Shown here piece by piece: positions 17,599-26,933 of a DNA stretch of 64,000 nt. The stretch's first letter is position 1; the number at the start of each line of letters is the position of its first letter. Under the pieces are notes generated by a model, which was given only the letters and a program-made list of their open reading frames with translations, had not been told where the DNA came from and searched no databases. The position numbers and the translations under genes are program-made. The DNA comes from Mycobacterium sp. SMC-8 (GTDB lineage Bacteria > Actinomycetota > Actinomycetes > Mycobacteriales > Mycobacteriaceae): contig NZ_CP079865.1 in NCBI RefSeq assembly GCF_025263565.1, forward strand, positions 5,332,001 to 5,396,000, in the 5' to 3' direction.

Positions 17599-19158
17599 GT
17601 GTTCCAGCTGATGGTGGTGGCCGTGGTGCTCGTCGCCGTCGCCGCGGTGTCGGTCGCGCAATCCGAGCGCGAATTCCGTGATGTGCGCGGGCAACGGATG
17701 ATCGCCGTCGCCGAGAACATGGCGTCGACGCCGATCGTGCGAGAGCGCAGCGAACAACACCCGGACGACCCGTTCGCCGCCCGCACCCTGGCCCCGGAGG
17801 TGGACCGGGCGGTCGCGCTGTCCGGCGCCACGCTCGCCGAGATCCTCGGACCCGACGGCACCGTGCGGGCATCCTCGGATCCGTCGCGGATCGGCGCGCG
17901 GGTCGATCTGGGCCCCAGCCGCGCCGACGAGGGGCGAGCCTGGTTCGGCGATGCCGACGTCGACGGCACGCACAGCCTGGTCGGCCAGGTGCCTGTGCTG
18001 TCCACCGACGGCGACGTGCTGGCCATCGCGTCGGTGAGCCAACGGTATCCGTCGACATGGGCACTGCTCAGCGGCGCCGGGGAGCGCCTGCTGGTCTATC
18101 TCGGGCTGGGGGCGGCGCTGGGGTTGGTGGCGTCCTGGCTGCTGTCGCGGCGGATCAAGCGGCACACGCGCGGGCTGGAGGTGGCCGAGATCGCAAACCT
18201 GGCTGACCACCGGGAAGCGCTGCTGCACAGCATCCGGGAGGGCGTCATCGCGGTGAACAACGACGGCGAGATCACGCTGCTCAACGACGGCGCTCGGGAT
18301 CTGCTCGACGTACCCCAACACGCGGTCGAGCAACGGGTGGACACCGTCGGGATCGACCCGGCGGTGGTGGCCTTCCTGGTCTCCGCGGACACCGAGCAGG
18401 ACACGGTCATCGCGACCAGAACGCGGGTGCTGGCGTTGAGCCGTCGGCCGGCGACCAGTCAGGGCCGGCGGATCGGCACGGTGATCACCATGCGGGACAG
18501 CACCGAACTCGCCGCACTGCAGGGACAGCTGTCGTCGCACAAAAGCGTCACCGACACCCTGCGCGCCCAGACCCACGAATTCGCCAACCAGTTGCACACG
18601 ATCTCCGGACTGGTGCAACTCGGCGAGTACGACGCGGTCCGTGACCTGGTGGGCACGTTGACGCGACGGCGCGCCGAGATCAGTGACGCCGTCACGCAAC
18701 GGATCTCCGATCCGGCGGTGGCGGCGCTGCTGATCGCCAAGACATCGCTGGCCGCCGAGAGCGGGGTGTCGTTGCGGCTGGACCCGGACTCGCACCTGCA
18801 GGCGCTCGACCCGGCGCTGGCGACCGACGTGATCACGTTGCTGGGCAACCTGATCGACAACGCCGTCGATGTGTCGGTGGGCGCACCGGAGGCCACCGTG
18901 ACCGTGTGCATCGACGATCGCGACGGGCTCGTGGTCTCGGTGCTCGACTCCGGACCCGGTGTGCCCGAGCATCTTCGCGAAGCCATCTTCGCCCGCGGGG
19001 TCACCTCCAAACCCGAGGTCCCCGGCGGCCGGGGCATCGGCCTGGCACTGGTGCGGCTGGTGGCCGCGCAGCACGGCGGCACGATCGAGGTCGGCGACGC
19101 CCCGGCCGGCGGGGCCCGCTTCCTGGTACGGCTGAAGGCGGTGGCGCCCCATGCGTGA
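17599..19158 (+). CDS. CitA/DcuS-type sensor histidine kinase, 5' end doubtful
   Basis: Membrane sensor that phosphorylates the response regulator encoded next; by context it senses a carboxylate and controls the tct transporter. It has an N-terminal span, an extracellular PAS-like (CACHE) region from about residue 25 to 165, a second span (LLVYLGLGAALGLVASWLL), a cytoplasmic PAS, the H-box RAQTHEFANQLHTI with His326, and an HATPase domain with NLIDNAVD and DSGPGVPEH. The only in-frame non-CTG start is GTG 17599, but upstream sequence in the same frame still looks coding (RSLAGQF). A GTG at 17528 with a good ribosome site (AAAGGAAG) would reach it if one base were inserted near 17575. The gene may therefore carry a small frameshift. 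Confidence 0.8.
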   Translation: MFQLMVVAVVLVAVAAVSVAQSEREFRDVRGQRMIAVAENMASTPIVRERSEQHPDDPFAARTLAPEVDRAVALSGATLAEILGPDGTVRASSDPSRIGARVDLGPSRADEGRAWFGDADVDGTHSLVGQVPVLSTDGDVLAIASVSQRYPSTWALLSGAGERLLVYLGLGAALGLVASWLLSRRIKRHTRGLEVAEIANLADHREALLHSIREGVIAVNNDGEITLLNDGARDLLDVPQHAVEQRVDTVGIDPAVVAFLVSADTEQDTVIATRTRVLALSRRPATSQGRRIGTVITMRDSTELAALQGQLSSHKSVTDTLRAQTHEFANQLHTISGLVQLGEYDAVRDLVGTLTRRRAEISDAVTQRISDPAVAALLIAKTSLAAESGVSLRLDPDSHLQALDPALATDVITLLGNLIDNAVDVSVGAPEATVTVCIDDRDGLVVSVLDSGPGVPEHLREAIFARGVTSKPEVPGGRGIGLALVRLVAAQHGGTIEVGDAPAGGARFLVRLKAVAPHA

Positions 19159-19816
19159 TGTGCTGGTCGTCGATGACGATTTCATGGTGGCCGAGATTCA
19201 CCGCCGCTTCGTGGACCGGGTGGACGGGTTCCGCGCCGTGGGTGTCGCCCGCACCGGAGCAGAGGCGTTGACCGCGACGCGGGAGCTGCGTCCGCAGCTG
19301 ATCCTGCTCGACGTGTACCTGCCGGACATGACGGGACTGAAAGTGCTGCAGCGCTTGCGTTCCGAGGGAGATCGCGTCGACGTCATCATGATCACCGCGG
19401 CGCGGGAGCTCGACACCGTGCGCGGTGCGCTCGACGGCGGCGCGACCGATTACCTGATCAAACCGTTCGAGTTCCCGCAACTGGAGACCAAGCTGCGGGC
19501 CTATGCCGCACGCGCCGACGCACTGCAGTCGGCGAGCGGGGCCGACCAGACGCTCATCGATGCGCTGTTCGGCGGCCCGGCTGTCGCGGCGGCCAAGGCT
19601 CTCCCGAAGGGTCTGGGCGCAGAGACCGGCGAGATGGTGCTGACCGCCGTACGCGACGCCGGTGAGGTGTCGGCGGCCGAATGCGCCGACCTGGTGGGGA
19701 TCTCGCGGGTCAGCGCGCGCCGTTACCTGGAGCATTACCTCGGCACCGGAGTGCTGGAACTGCGACTGCAGTACGGGGTGGGTCGGCCGGAGCGCCGGTA
19801 CCGCATCGCCGGCTAG
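19151..19816 (+). CDS. CitB/DcuR-type response regulator
   Basis: DNA-binding partner of the preceding kinase, 221 residues. The receiver domain has the acidic pocket Asp8-Asp10, the phosphoacceptor Asp54 in LILLDVYLPDMTG, and the conserved Lys in YLIKPFEFPQ. The C-terminal output domain (GEVSAAECADLVGISRVSARRYLEHYL) is the helix-turn-helix of the CitB family. The ATG overlaps the kinase gene by 8 bp. The stop codon shares two bases with the stop of the convergent chitinase-like gene (CTAG), so no terminator fits between them. Confidence 0.92.
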   Translation: MRDVLVVDDDFMVAEIHRRFVDRVDGFRAVGVARTGAEALTATRELRPQLILLDVYLPDMTGLKVLQRLRSEGDRVDVIMITAARELDTVRGALDGGATDYLIKPFEFPQLETKLRAYAARADALQSASGADQTLIDALFGGPAVAAAKALPKGLGAETGEMVLTAVRDAGEVSAAECADLVGISRVSARRYLEHYLGTGVLELRLQYGVGRPERRYRIAG

Positions 19817-22800
19817 ACGATCACCCGGTCGACGCTGGTGCCGGTCCCGGTTGAAGTAGGCCCGTTGACGACGAAGTTGGTGGCCGTCGCCGAGGCACCA
19901 CCCGGGGACGCCTGGAAGCCGAAGCTGACCGTCTGGTTCGCCGCCACCGTGGGGTTCCAGGAGGCGTTGCGCACCACGTAGTGGTTGCCGACCCTGCTGA
20001 CGATCTCGGCGTTCCAGATGTTGCTGATCTGCGCCGGGGTGTCGAATTCGACTGTCCAGCCGTCCAGTCCGGCCGACCCGGCCGTCACGGTGACGGTCGC
20101 GGTGAAGCCCGAACCCCAGTTTTCGTTGACCATCAGAGCCGCCGACGAGTTGCCCGGTGTCGGGGTGGTGGCCACATCGTCGTTGGTGACGGTGCCGACC
20201 GCGGAACCGTCGGCGATGGTCACCCCGTCCGGGTTCGACAGGGTCAGCGTGAACGTCTCGTTCTGCTCGACGACCGTGTCGCCCAGGATCGGGACCGTGA
20301 TCTGCGCGGTGGTCGCACCGGCGGCGAACGTCAGTACACCTGAGATCGCAGTGAAGTCGCTTCCGGCGGTCGCGGAACCGTTCGACGTCGCATAGGCGAT
20401 GCTCACCGGCGACGCCGACGCCTTGTCCAGGGTCACCACAAACACCATGTTCTTTGTGCCGCTGTTGGATTCGGTGATACTGGCATCGGCGATCGAAACC
20501 CTCGGCAACACCACCGGGGCCGGGCCCTGACCGTCGGCGGGCATCCCGTTGACCACGAAGTTGGTGGCCGTCGCCGTGGCACCGCCCGGGGATGCCTGGA
20601 AGCCGAACTCGACGGTCTGTCCGGCGGCGACCTTGGGGTTCCAGGAGGCGTTGCGCACCACGTAGTGATTGCCCACCTGGCTGACGATCTCGGCGTTCCA
20701 GATGTTGCTGATCTGCGCCGGTGAATCGAATTCCACCGTCCAACCGTTGAACCCGGATGTTCCGGCGGTCACGCTGACGGACGCGACGAAGCCCGAGCCC
20801 CAGTTGTCGTTGACGACGTACGTCACCGAAGAATTGCCCGGGGTCGGGGTGGTACCGCCGTCGTCGTCGGTGATGGTGCCGGTGGCGGTGCCGTCGGCGA
20901 TGGTCGCCCCGGTCGGGCTCGACAGTGTCACGGTGAACGTCTCGCTCGGTTCGGCTACGGTGTCACCCACGATGTCGACGTGCACGGTGCGCGACGTGAC
21001 GCCCGGGGCGAACTCGATGACGCCCGAGGCCGCGGTGTAGTCCACGCCGGCGGTCGCGGTGCCGTTGGCGGTGGTGTAGCGCACCGTGACCGCGTTGGTG
21101 GACGCCCTGTCCAAGGTCACGACGAACATGAAATGGGCGTGATCTCCGTTGCCTTCTGCCACCGCGAGATCGGCGATGGAGATCGCCGGCGGGGGTCCGG
21201 ACACCGGATTCACCGTGCCGTAGTCGTTGAACACGTTGCTGAAGCTGCCCTCGGGGGCGTTGGTCCCGGAGGTGTTGGTGGTGGCCTGGCCGAGGTTGCC
21301 CGGTTTGTCGCGGTTCACCGACCACATCGACAGCATTCCGAGATTCTTTGCGCGGGCGAAGTCTTCGAGTGCCTGCGCATCGGCGACGGTGAACACCTCG
21401 GTCGTGACGTCGTTGACGCCGATCATCGGCGTCACGCCGAGCTGGTTCCAGCCGAAGCTCTGCCCGTGCTGGGTGTAGAGCGCCGAGAGCTGGGCGTGGG
21501 TCGACTCTGCCGCCTGGATCGCGTAGGCGCCCATGGTCTTTGCGTTCGGCCCGCTGGTAGGCGCGGCCGACTCACCGTAGTCCATCGCCATGACGTTGAC
21601 GCCGTCGAGCTTGACACCGGCGGTCAGCGCGGCGCGCACCACGTTGAGGCCGTCGGCGGTCAACCCGGTGGGCAACACCGGCAGGGTGTACCAGATCTCG
21701 AGGTCGGGCTTTCGCTGTTGCAGCAGTTTGAGCGCCTGGGCGTTCAGCGCGATCGACGCCTGGTCGGCCACCGCGGCGCCTTCGATGTCGAAGTCGATGC
21801 GGTTGAGGTGGTAGGTGTCGACGATGCCGCCGTACGCGGTCGCCAGTGCCTGAGCGCTGAGCCCACGGGTGGCGTACCACTGCGCCAGGCTGGTTCCCGA
21901 CGCCCCACCCAGGGAGATCATCACATCGCCGCCGGCGGCCTGCAGCGCCGCGATCGACTGGTTGATCGCCTTCGCTTGCTCGAAGTCGGAATCCGGGGTG
22001 AGAGCCGACAACCCGGCCCACGCCAGCTTGCCGTCCGGCGTCGCCTGCAGGAAACCGAGGGTGATCAGCGACGTTCCGTAGTTCCGGGCGATGGCCAGCA
22101 GATCCGGCACCGGCCACGCACCCATGTCGACGTAGGGTGCGAAATACGCCTCACCCCAGAGGGCGTCGCCGGGGTTACCGGAGTTGACGCCGCCGGCGCC
22201 GGGTGTCACGGTGTCGTCGTCGAGGATCGTCCCGGTCGCCGAACCGTCGCCGATGGTGGCGGCCGTCGGGTTCGACAGCGTGACGAAGAAGGTCTCGTTG
22301 CCCTCGACGGCGCTGTCCCCCACCACGTCGACGTGCACCAGTTGCGACGTCACCCCGGGCGCGAAGGTGATGGTGCCCGAGGTCGCGCTGTAGTCGAGGC
22401 CGGCGATCGCGGTGCCGTTGGAGGTGGCATAGCGGACGGTCACTGTCTCCGTCGACGCCTTGTTCAGGGTCGCGACGAACATGAAATGGCTGTGCTCGCC
22501 GTTGCCTTCGGTGACGGACAGGTCGGCGATGGACACGGTCGGCGGTGTGGCCGGCGCCTGATCGACGTCGTCGTTGCCGATGGTGCCGACACCGCTGCCG
22601 TCGGCGATGGTCGCGTTGCGCGGGGAGGACAACGTCAGCATGAACTGTTCGTCGAGTTCGACGAGGGCGTCGCCGTTGACCGTGACGGTGACGGCCTTGA
22701 TCGTCTCTCCGGGAGCGAACGTCAGCGTGCCGACCGCCGGGGCGTAGTCGCCACCCGCCGCGGTGGCGGTGCCGTTGCTCGTGCTGTAACTGACCGTGAC

Positions 22801-24981
22801 CGTCTCGGTGGACGCCTTCGACAGCGTGACGGTGAAGTTCATCGTCGACGTCCCGGAGTTGCCCTCGGAGACGCTGCCGTCGCTGACCGACAGGCTCGGC
22901 CACGAAACAGGCTGCCCCGCACTGTAGATGAGGTTGCTCCACCTGGTCCTCGCACCGTCGTCGAGTGCGACGATGTTGCTCGTCTGCAGCTCGCCGATGG
23001 CCACACCGGTGAGGGTGTAGGACTGGTTGTTTCCGGTGATCGCAATGCGGGTGGAGCCGGCGACCTCGGTGACGTCGAACTCGTGGGCCTTGAACCAGCC
23101 GAAGTCGAGCTTGTCCTCGGACGGGTCGAAGTCGAGCGTGGTGTGACTTCCGTACTGCCAGGAAATCGTTGTGGTGGTCCCGGTTTCGCCGGCGGGCGGC
23201 CGGCCGTTGCCCGTGGTGGTCGGCCAGTTGTCGGTACCCGCCATCGGAACACCCTGCGGCCGAATCTGCGACTCGGGCACCGTTCCGATACCCAGCTGCT
23301 GGTTGAGCCGGTCCTCGCGCACCTGAGCGTTGTGGAAGATGAAATTGCTCGCGGTGAGCCGGCTCTTCTTGACACCTTGCAGAATCAGCGCCTGGCCGGT
23401 GCCGGCATTGGAGATCACGACGCCTTCGGGGGTGTCGGACATGTACAGCTGTTCACGAGTGCCGAAGTAGCGGAAATCGACGACGTCGGTGGCCGCGTTG
23501 AAAGCCACCCTGTCGATCTGTCCGACCTCATGCGATCGCGCATAGACGGTGTTGGGCTGCGGAGTGACACCGTTCTCCCAGGCGAGTGCGCCGGAAAGGT
23601 CCTGTCGGAGATGGTCGTTGATGACCGGTGTGAAGCTGTCGACGGTGAGCTGGCCCAGCGACACCCCCTTGACGACGGCGGTCTCGCCGGACCAGGGGTT
23701 GCGAAAGCCGACCCCCTCGGGGGTGTCGACGACGATGAAGTTGTGCACCGACACCTTCCCGAGATCCAATTTGTCTCTGGCAGGATCGAATCCGACGATG
23801 TCGGGCCCGGACGTGGTGACGTGGTGGATCGTGCCGGACGTGGCGCCACCCGCGGCCGCCACGGCGCTGGTGCCGCGCTCGGAGGTCGTCCGGGTGAGCA
23901 CGCCGGTCCCGTCGACGGTGATCGCCACCGGGACCCGAGCCCTGGTGGGGTTCACCGAGATCAGGTGAAAGCCGGTGTCACGCACCTGGATGACGAAGTT
24001 GTCGGTACCCTCGGCGACCGCGAGCACGGGATCGACGGTGTAGGTGAAATTGCCCGAGCTGTCGACGGTGACGGTGCCCCTGGTGGGTGCCTGCACCACG
24101 GTGTAGACCAGCCGGTCTCCCTCCGGGTCTGACGCGGTCACGGAACCGGTGACCACACCAGGCTGCGATTGCGTGGACCAGGCCAACGCGGCCGTCGGAC
24201 CGTTGTTGGCGAACAGTCGGTCCATCTCGCGGCGGATGGCACCGAGGACCACGGTGACGAACTCGAAGGTCGGCAGCGGGGTGCCGCTGTTGGTCGCCGA
24301 CGCGCCGATGCCCAGCAGCCCGAGAAACTTGGACAGCATCGTGGTCAATCCGGAGGACGTGGTCGCGGTCCGCGACGACGTGTTCTCTACAGCAGAGGGT
24401 CGGACGAGCGCCGTGACGGCGGTGGGAGCCTCGGCGGTAGCGGCCGGCGGGACCGTCTCGGCCTGCTCGTCGACCTCGGCCTTCGGGTCGACGTCATCAC
24501 GCTGGTCGGTCTCGGTGACATCGTCGACGAGGTTGTCGCGGGCGGCCGGCGCTTCGGTGGTGCCGCGTGCGTCCGTCTCCTCCTGGTGGGCGGAGTCGAC
24601 CGGTTCTCTGTCGCTGTCGGTCACATCGCCGCGTGAGGATGCAGCGTTCTCGTCCCCGGCTTCCGGCGTGGGCGCACCGTCGGACTCCTCACCGAGGTCC
24701 CTGTCCGAGACGAGATCGTCGGATTCTGCATCCGGTGAATCCGAAGCGTCGAGCGGGTCGTCGATGTTCGACCCGCCCGGCTGTGTGGAGGAATCGGCGA
24801 CGTCGGCCTGGCCCGGCTTCGAGGAGCTGGCCGCACTGCCTGTGCCGCCGACGTTGGTGCTCGATTCTCCGGCGGTGCCGTCCTCACCGGAATCGGCGGC
24901 GGCGACCGCCGGTCCCGCCAGCCCGATTCCGAGGGCCACAGCTAATGCACCTACACGGCCGACAAATCTCCCGTAGCCCAT
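19813..24981 (-). CDS. Large secreted modular GH18 chitinase-like protein with Calx-beta and CBM2 domains
   Basis: Predicted secreted polysaccharide-active protein of 1722 residues. It has a signal peptide (GALAVALGIGLAGPAVAAADS, cleavage near 32), then a Ser/Asp/Glu-rich low-complexity region to about 240. A cadherin/VCBS-like domain follows (SVTASDPEGDRLVYTV), then three short repeats of the type DIVGFDPARDKLDLGKV. Next: two Calx-beta domains (about 694-803 and 812-923), a GH18 domain (about 935-1245) with SLGGASG and the catalytic DxDxE in RIDFDIEG (Glu near 1064), Calx-beta (1266-1374), CBM2 (1383-1478), Calx-beta (1494-1601) and CBM2 (1613-1707). ATG 24981 has GAGAGGG seven bases ahead; the frame stays open to 25143 but the signal peptide fixes the start. 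Chitin or a related glycan is the likely target; this is inferred. Confidence 0.85.
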   Translation of the reverse strand: MGYGRFVGRVGALAVALGIGLAGPAVAAADSGEDGTAGESSTNVGGTGSAASSSKPGQADVADSSTQPGGSNIDDPLDASDSPDAESDDLVSDRDLGEESDGAPTPEAGDENAASSRGDVTDSDREPVDSAHQEETDARGTTEAPAARDNLVDDVTETDQRDDVDPKAEVDEQAETVPPAATAEAPTAVTALVRPSAVENTSSRTATTSSGLTTMLSKFLGLLGIGASATNSGTPLPTFEFVTVVLGAIRREMDRLFANNGPTAALAWSTQSQPGVVTGSVTASDPEGDRLVYTVVQAPTRGTVTVDSSGNFTYTVDPVLAVAEGTDNFVIQVRDTGFHLISVNPTRARVPVAITVDGTGVLTRTTSERGTSAVAAAGGATSGTIHHVTTSGPDIVGFDPARDKLDLGKVSVHNFIVVDTPEGVGFRNPWSGETAVVKGVSLGQLTVDSFTPVINDHLRQDLSGALAWENGVTPQPNTVYARSHEVGQIDRVAFNAATDVVDFRYFGTREQLYMSDTPEGVVISNAGTGQALILQGVKKSRLTASNFIFHNAQVREDRLNQQLGIGTVPESQIRPQGVPMAGTDNWPTTTGNGRPPAGETGTTTTISWQYGSHTTLDFDPSEDKLDFGWFKAHEFDVTEVAGSTRIAITGNNQSYTLTGVAIGELQTSNIVALDDGARTRWSNLIYSAGQPVSWPSLSVSDGSVSEGNSGTSTMNFTVTLSKASTETVTVSYSTSNGTATAAGGDYAPAVGTLTFAPGETIKAVTVTVNGDALVELDEQFMLTLSSPRNATIADGSGVGTIGNDDVDQAPATPPTVSIADLSVTEGNGEHSHFMFVATLNKASTETVTVRYATSNGTAIAGLDYSATSGTITFAPGVTSQLVHVDVVGDSAVEGNETFFVTLSNPTAATIGDGSATGTILDDDTVTPGAGGVNSGNPGDALWGEAYFAPYVDMGAWPVPDLLAIARNYGTSLITLGFLQATPDGKLAWAGLSALTPDSDFEQAKAINQSIAALQAAGGDVMISLGGASGTSLAQWYATRGLSAQALATAYGGIVDTYHLNRIDFDIEGAAVADQASIALNAQALKLLQQRKPDLEIWYTLPVLPTGLTADGLNVVRAALTAGVKLDGVNVMAMDYGESAAPTSGPNAKTMGAYAIQAAESTHAQLSALYTQHGQSFGWNQLGVTPMIGVNDVTTEVFTVADAQALEDFARAKNLGMLSMWSVNRDKPGNLGQATTNTSGTNAPEGSFSNVFNDYGTVNPVSGPPPAISIADLAVAEGNGDHAHFMFVVTLDRASTNAVTVRYTTANGTATAGVDYTAASGVIEFAPGVTSRTVHVDIVGDTVAEPSETFTVTLSSPTGATIADGTATGTITDDDGGTTPTPGNSSVTYVVNDNWGSGFVASVSVTAGTSGFNGWTVEFDSPAQISNIWNAEIVSQVGNHYVVRNASWNPKVAAGQTVEFGFQASPGGATATATNFVVNGMPADGQGPAPVVLPRVSIADASITESNSGTKNMVFVVTLDKASASPVSIAYATSNGSATAGSDFTAISGVLTFAAGATTAQITVPILGDTVVEQNETFTLTLSNPDGVTIADGSAVGTVTNDDVATTPTPGNSSAALMVNENWGSGFTATVTVTAGSAGLDGWTVEFDTPAQISNIWNAEIVSRVGNHYVVRNASWNPTVAANQTVSFGFQASPGGASATATNFVVNGPTSTGTGTSVDRVIV
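19861..20169 (-). repeat. CBM2-encoding repeat, copy nearest the C-terminus
   Basis: Encodes the second CBM2 module. It aligns without indels to 20545-20853 at a constant offset of 684 bp, with long identical runs. Together with the Calx-beta domain upstream it forms one 228-codon unit present twice in tandem, a sign of recent internal duplication. Confidence 0.85.
20545..20853 (-). repeat. CBM2-encoding repeat, first copy
   Basis: Encodes the first CBM2 module (SGFNGWTVEFDSPAQISN and WNAEIVSQVGNHYVVRN). It is the partner of 19861-20169. The aromatic residues expected on a cellulose/chitin-binding face (Trp in DNWGSGF, GWTVEF, SNIWNAE and ASWNP) are kept in both copies. Confidence 0.85.
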
Positions 24982-25633
24982 CAGCAACCCTCTCAGTCGA
25001 ATGCGGGACCTCCCACAGACACAGCTGTGGCAAAACTCATCGCCATCCCCGAACGAGATATTGACGACTTCGAAAGGCATAGAACACCACTGTTCATGAA
25101 TCGTCAAGCAATGCTGCCGGCCTCTGAAGAGATAGCTGATCATTGGACAGTTTTCTAGACAAGCAAACTTATTATCCAGCGCGCATGCGGAATATCGGCG
25201 TGTAAAGCAGCTTTACAAGGAGCCTTCTCTCGGGCAGCGAACTTCATTGCCGGCAATCACCGGTATCAAGGGCTTCGCTTCGGCGCGTGGACAGTGCCGG
25301 CTCGCCCGCCGTCCTCCCATCGACGCGGGCGCGTCGATTTCAGCGAATGTCATCGCCATGGAAGGTCACTCTGATTCGCATGGCGACCTCGCCGACGGAG
25401 CTCCAAGCAAATCCCGGGATCCCGCAGGTCAGGACTCAGGGCCAGAATCAGCAAATCTGGTTGACACAGGTTGGGCCGTTGGGTGCCCTCAGGCGGTTTC
25501 AGGGTCGCCGTGCCGGTTCCGGCGCGCCACGTAGTGAGCCGGGCCGAAACAGGTAGTCCACCACTGGCCACGCATCCGCCGTCTCGCCGCAGACTCGCTC
25601 CATCGCTACCGGACGGCCGGAGGGGAAACGATC
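24982..25633. other. 652-bp intergenic region between the chitinase-like and P450 genes
   Basis: No convincing gene. Open frames on both strands here lack ribosome sites and have poor codon use. The stretch 25080-25215 is notably AT-richer than the surroundings and must hold the promoter of the minus-strand secreted protein. A 17-bp palindrome lies at 25201-25217 and a 10-bp palindrome TTGCCGGCAA just after it. The plus-strand part from 25300 leads to the P450 ribosome site GGAGGGG. Confidence 0.7.
25201..25217. promoter_or_regulatory. 17-bp palindrome upstream of the secreted protein and P450 genes
   Basis: TGTAAAGC-A-GCTTTACA is a perfect 8-1-8 palindrome in an AT-rich patch, 220 bp upstream of the secreted GH18 gene and 417 bp upstream of the P450 gene. 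It has the form of a dimeric repressor operator. No regulator gene is adjacent, so the binding protein is unknown. Confidence 0.5.
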
Positions 25634-26863
25634 TTGACCATCCACGACATCGCACCGGAGAACATCCTCGAACCCGATCTGCCCACCATCGCCTACGAGC
25701 ATGCCGCCGGCCCGACCGAGGCGCATCGGCTCATCGCCACCGCCCGGGCCCGGGGGCCGCTCGCGATGGGGCCGCACGGCCCCGAAGCGCTGACGTACGA
25801 GGCGGTACGCATCGTGTTGCGCGACGACCGCTTCCGGATACCCGAAGGAGTCGCGCTCGCCGCGCAGGGTGTCACCTCCGGCGAACTGTGGGACATCGTC
25901 GTCAAGGGACTGCTGAGCCTCAACGGTGAGGAGCACCACCGCCAACGGCGGCTGGTGGCCAAGGCTTTCACGCCGCGTGCGGCGGGGCGCCTGCGGAACA
26001 CCTGCTCGGAGATCATCGCCGGCCTGGTCTCGGGCGTCGAGCGGCGCGGACGGTGCGACGCGGTGGCCGATATCGCCAGGCACTACCCGATCCCGGTCAT
26101 CTGTGAGCTGCTGGGCACCCGGCGTCAGGACTGGAATCTGTTGTCCGCCTGGGCTGATGACATCTTCAAGGTCTTCGACTGGAACGTGGTGGAAGACGGA
26201 CCCGTGATCGTGCGGGCCTGGCGGGCGCTGGAGGCCCACCTGGAGGACATGGTCGACGGCCGCCGCGAGTCTCTGACCGACGACCTGCTCTCGGACATGA
26301 TGCGTGCCGAGGTCGACGGCGACCGCCTGTCCCATGACGAACTGCTCACCCTCGCGGCGACGCTGCTGATGGCGGGCACCGACACCACTCGCAACCAGCT
26401 CGCCGCCGCGCTGGAGGTGTTCTGCGACCATCCCGAGCAGTGGGCGATGCTCGCTGCACATCCCGAGCTGGCACCGGCGGCCGTCGAGGAGGTGATGCGG
26501 TACTCCCCCGTCATCTTCACCACGGTGCGGGTCGCCGTCGAGGATGTCGAGCTCGCCGGATACACCGTGCCTGCAGGCACTCTGGTGATCGCCAACACCG
26601 CCTCGGCGAACCGTGACGCCGCCGTCTACCCCGACCCCGACCGGTTCGACATCACCCGCCGTGACGCTTGCCCAATGTTGACCTTCGGCGGCGGCGTGCA
26701 CTACTGCCTCGGCGCGCATCTGGCCCGCATCGAACTCGCCGAGGCGCTGACCACCATGGCACGGCGGATGCCGGGCATCCGCAGGGACGGACCGTGCGCG
26801 TGGAAGACCCTCACCGGGATCAGCGGGCCCGCGTCGTTACCGATCGCCTTCGGTGACCGCTAA
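25634..26863 (+). CDS. Cytochrome P450
   Basis: Heme monooxygenase of 409 residues, soluble bacterial class. Heme-binding loop FGGGVHYCLGAHLAR with Cys358; I-helix oxygen-activation motif AGTDTTRNQ near 246-254; K-helix ExxR in VEEVMRYSP. These features place it among the actinobacterial CYPs that use separate ferredoxin and reductase, neither of which is adjacent. The TTG start at 25634 follows GGAGGGG by nine bases. The substrate cannot be predicted. The amidotransferase gene follows 70 bp later on the same strand. Confidence 0.92.
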   Translation: MTIHDIAPENILEPDLPTIAYEHAAGPTEAHRLIATARARGPLAMGPHGPEALTYEAVRIVLRDDRFRIPEGVALAAQGVTSGELWDIVVKGLLSLNGEEHHRQRRLVAKAFTPRAAGRLRNTCSEIIAGLVSGVERRGRCDAVADIARHYPIPVICELLGTRRQDWNLLSAWADDIFKVFDWNVVEDGPVIVRAWRALEAHLEDMVDGRRESLTDDLLSDMMRAEVDGDRLSHDELLTLAATLLMAGTDTTRNQLAAALEVFCDHPEQWAMLAAHPELAPAAVEEVMRYSPVIFTTVRVAVEDVELAGYTVPAGTLVIANTASANRDAAVYPDPDRFDITRRDACPMLTFGGGVHYCLGAHLARIELAEALTTMARRMPGIRRDGPCAWKTLTGISGPASLPIAFGDR

Positions 26864-26933
26864 CCTGGACAGCGTCTGCCAATTGCGCGGTGAGGGAGGG
26901 TCAACCGCGAGATGCGCCGGTCCGGCCGAGATA

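Noticed and set aside
20980..24132. Long plus-strand open frame (over 1000 codons) opposite the GH18 gene
   Set aside because: High GC leaves antisense frames open; no ribosome site, no domains and Arg/Gly/His-rich noise. The minus strand has clear domains.
25247..25556. Short open frames in the gap before the P450 gene
   Set aside because: Poor codon use, no ribosome site, and two overlapping frames equally open; treated as non-coding.
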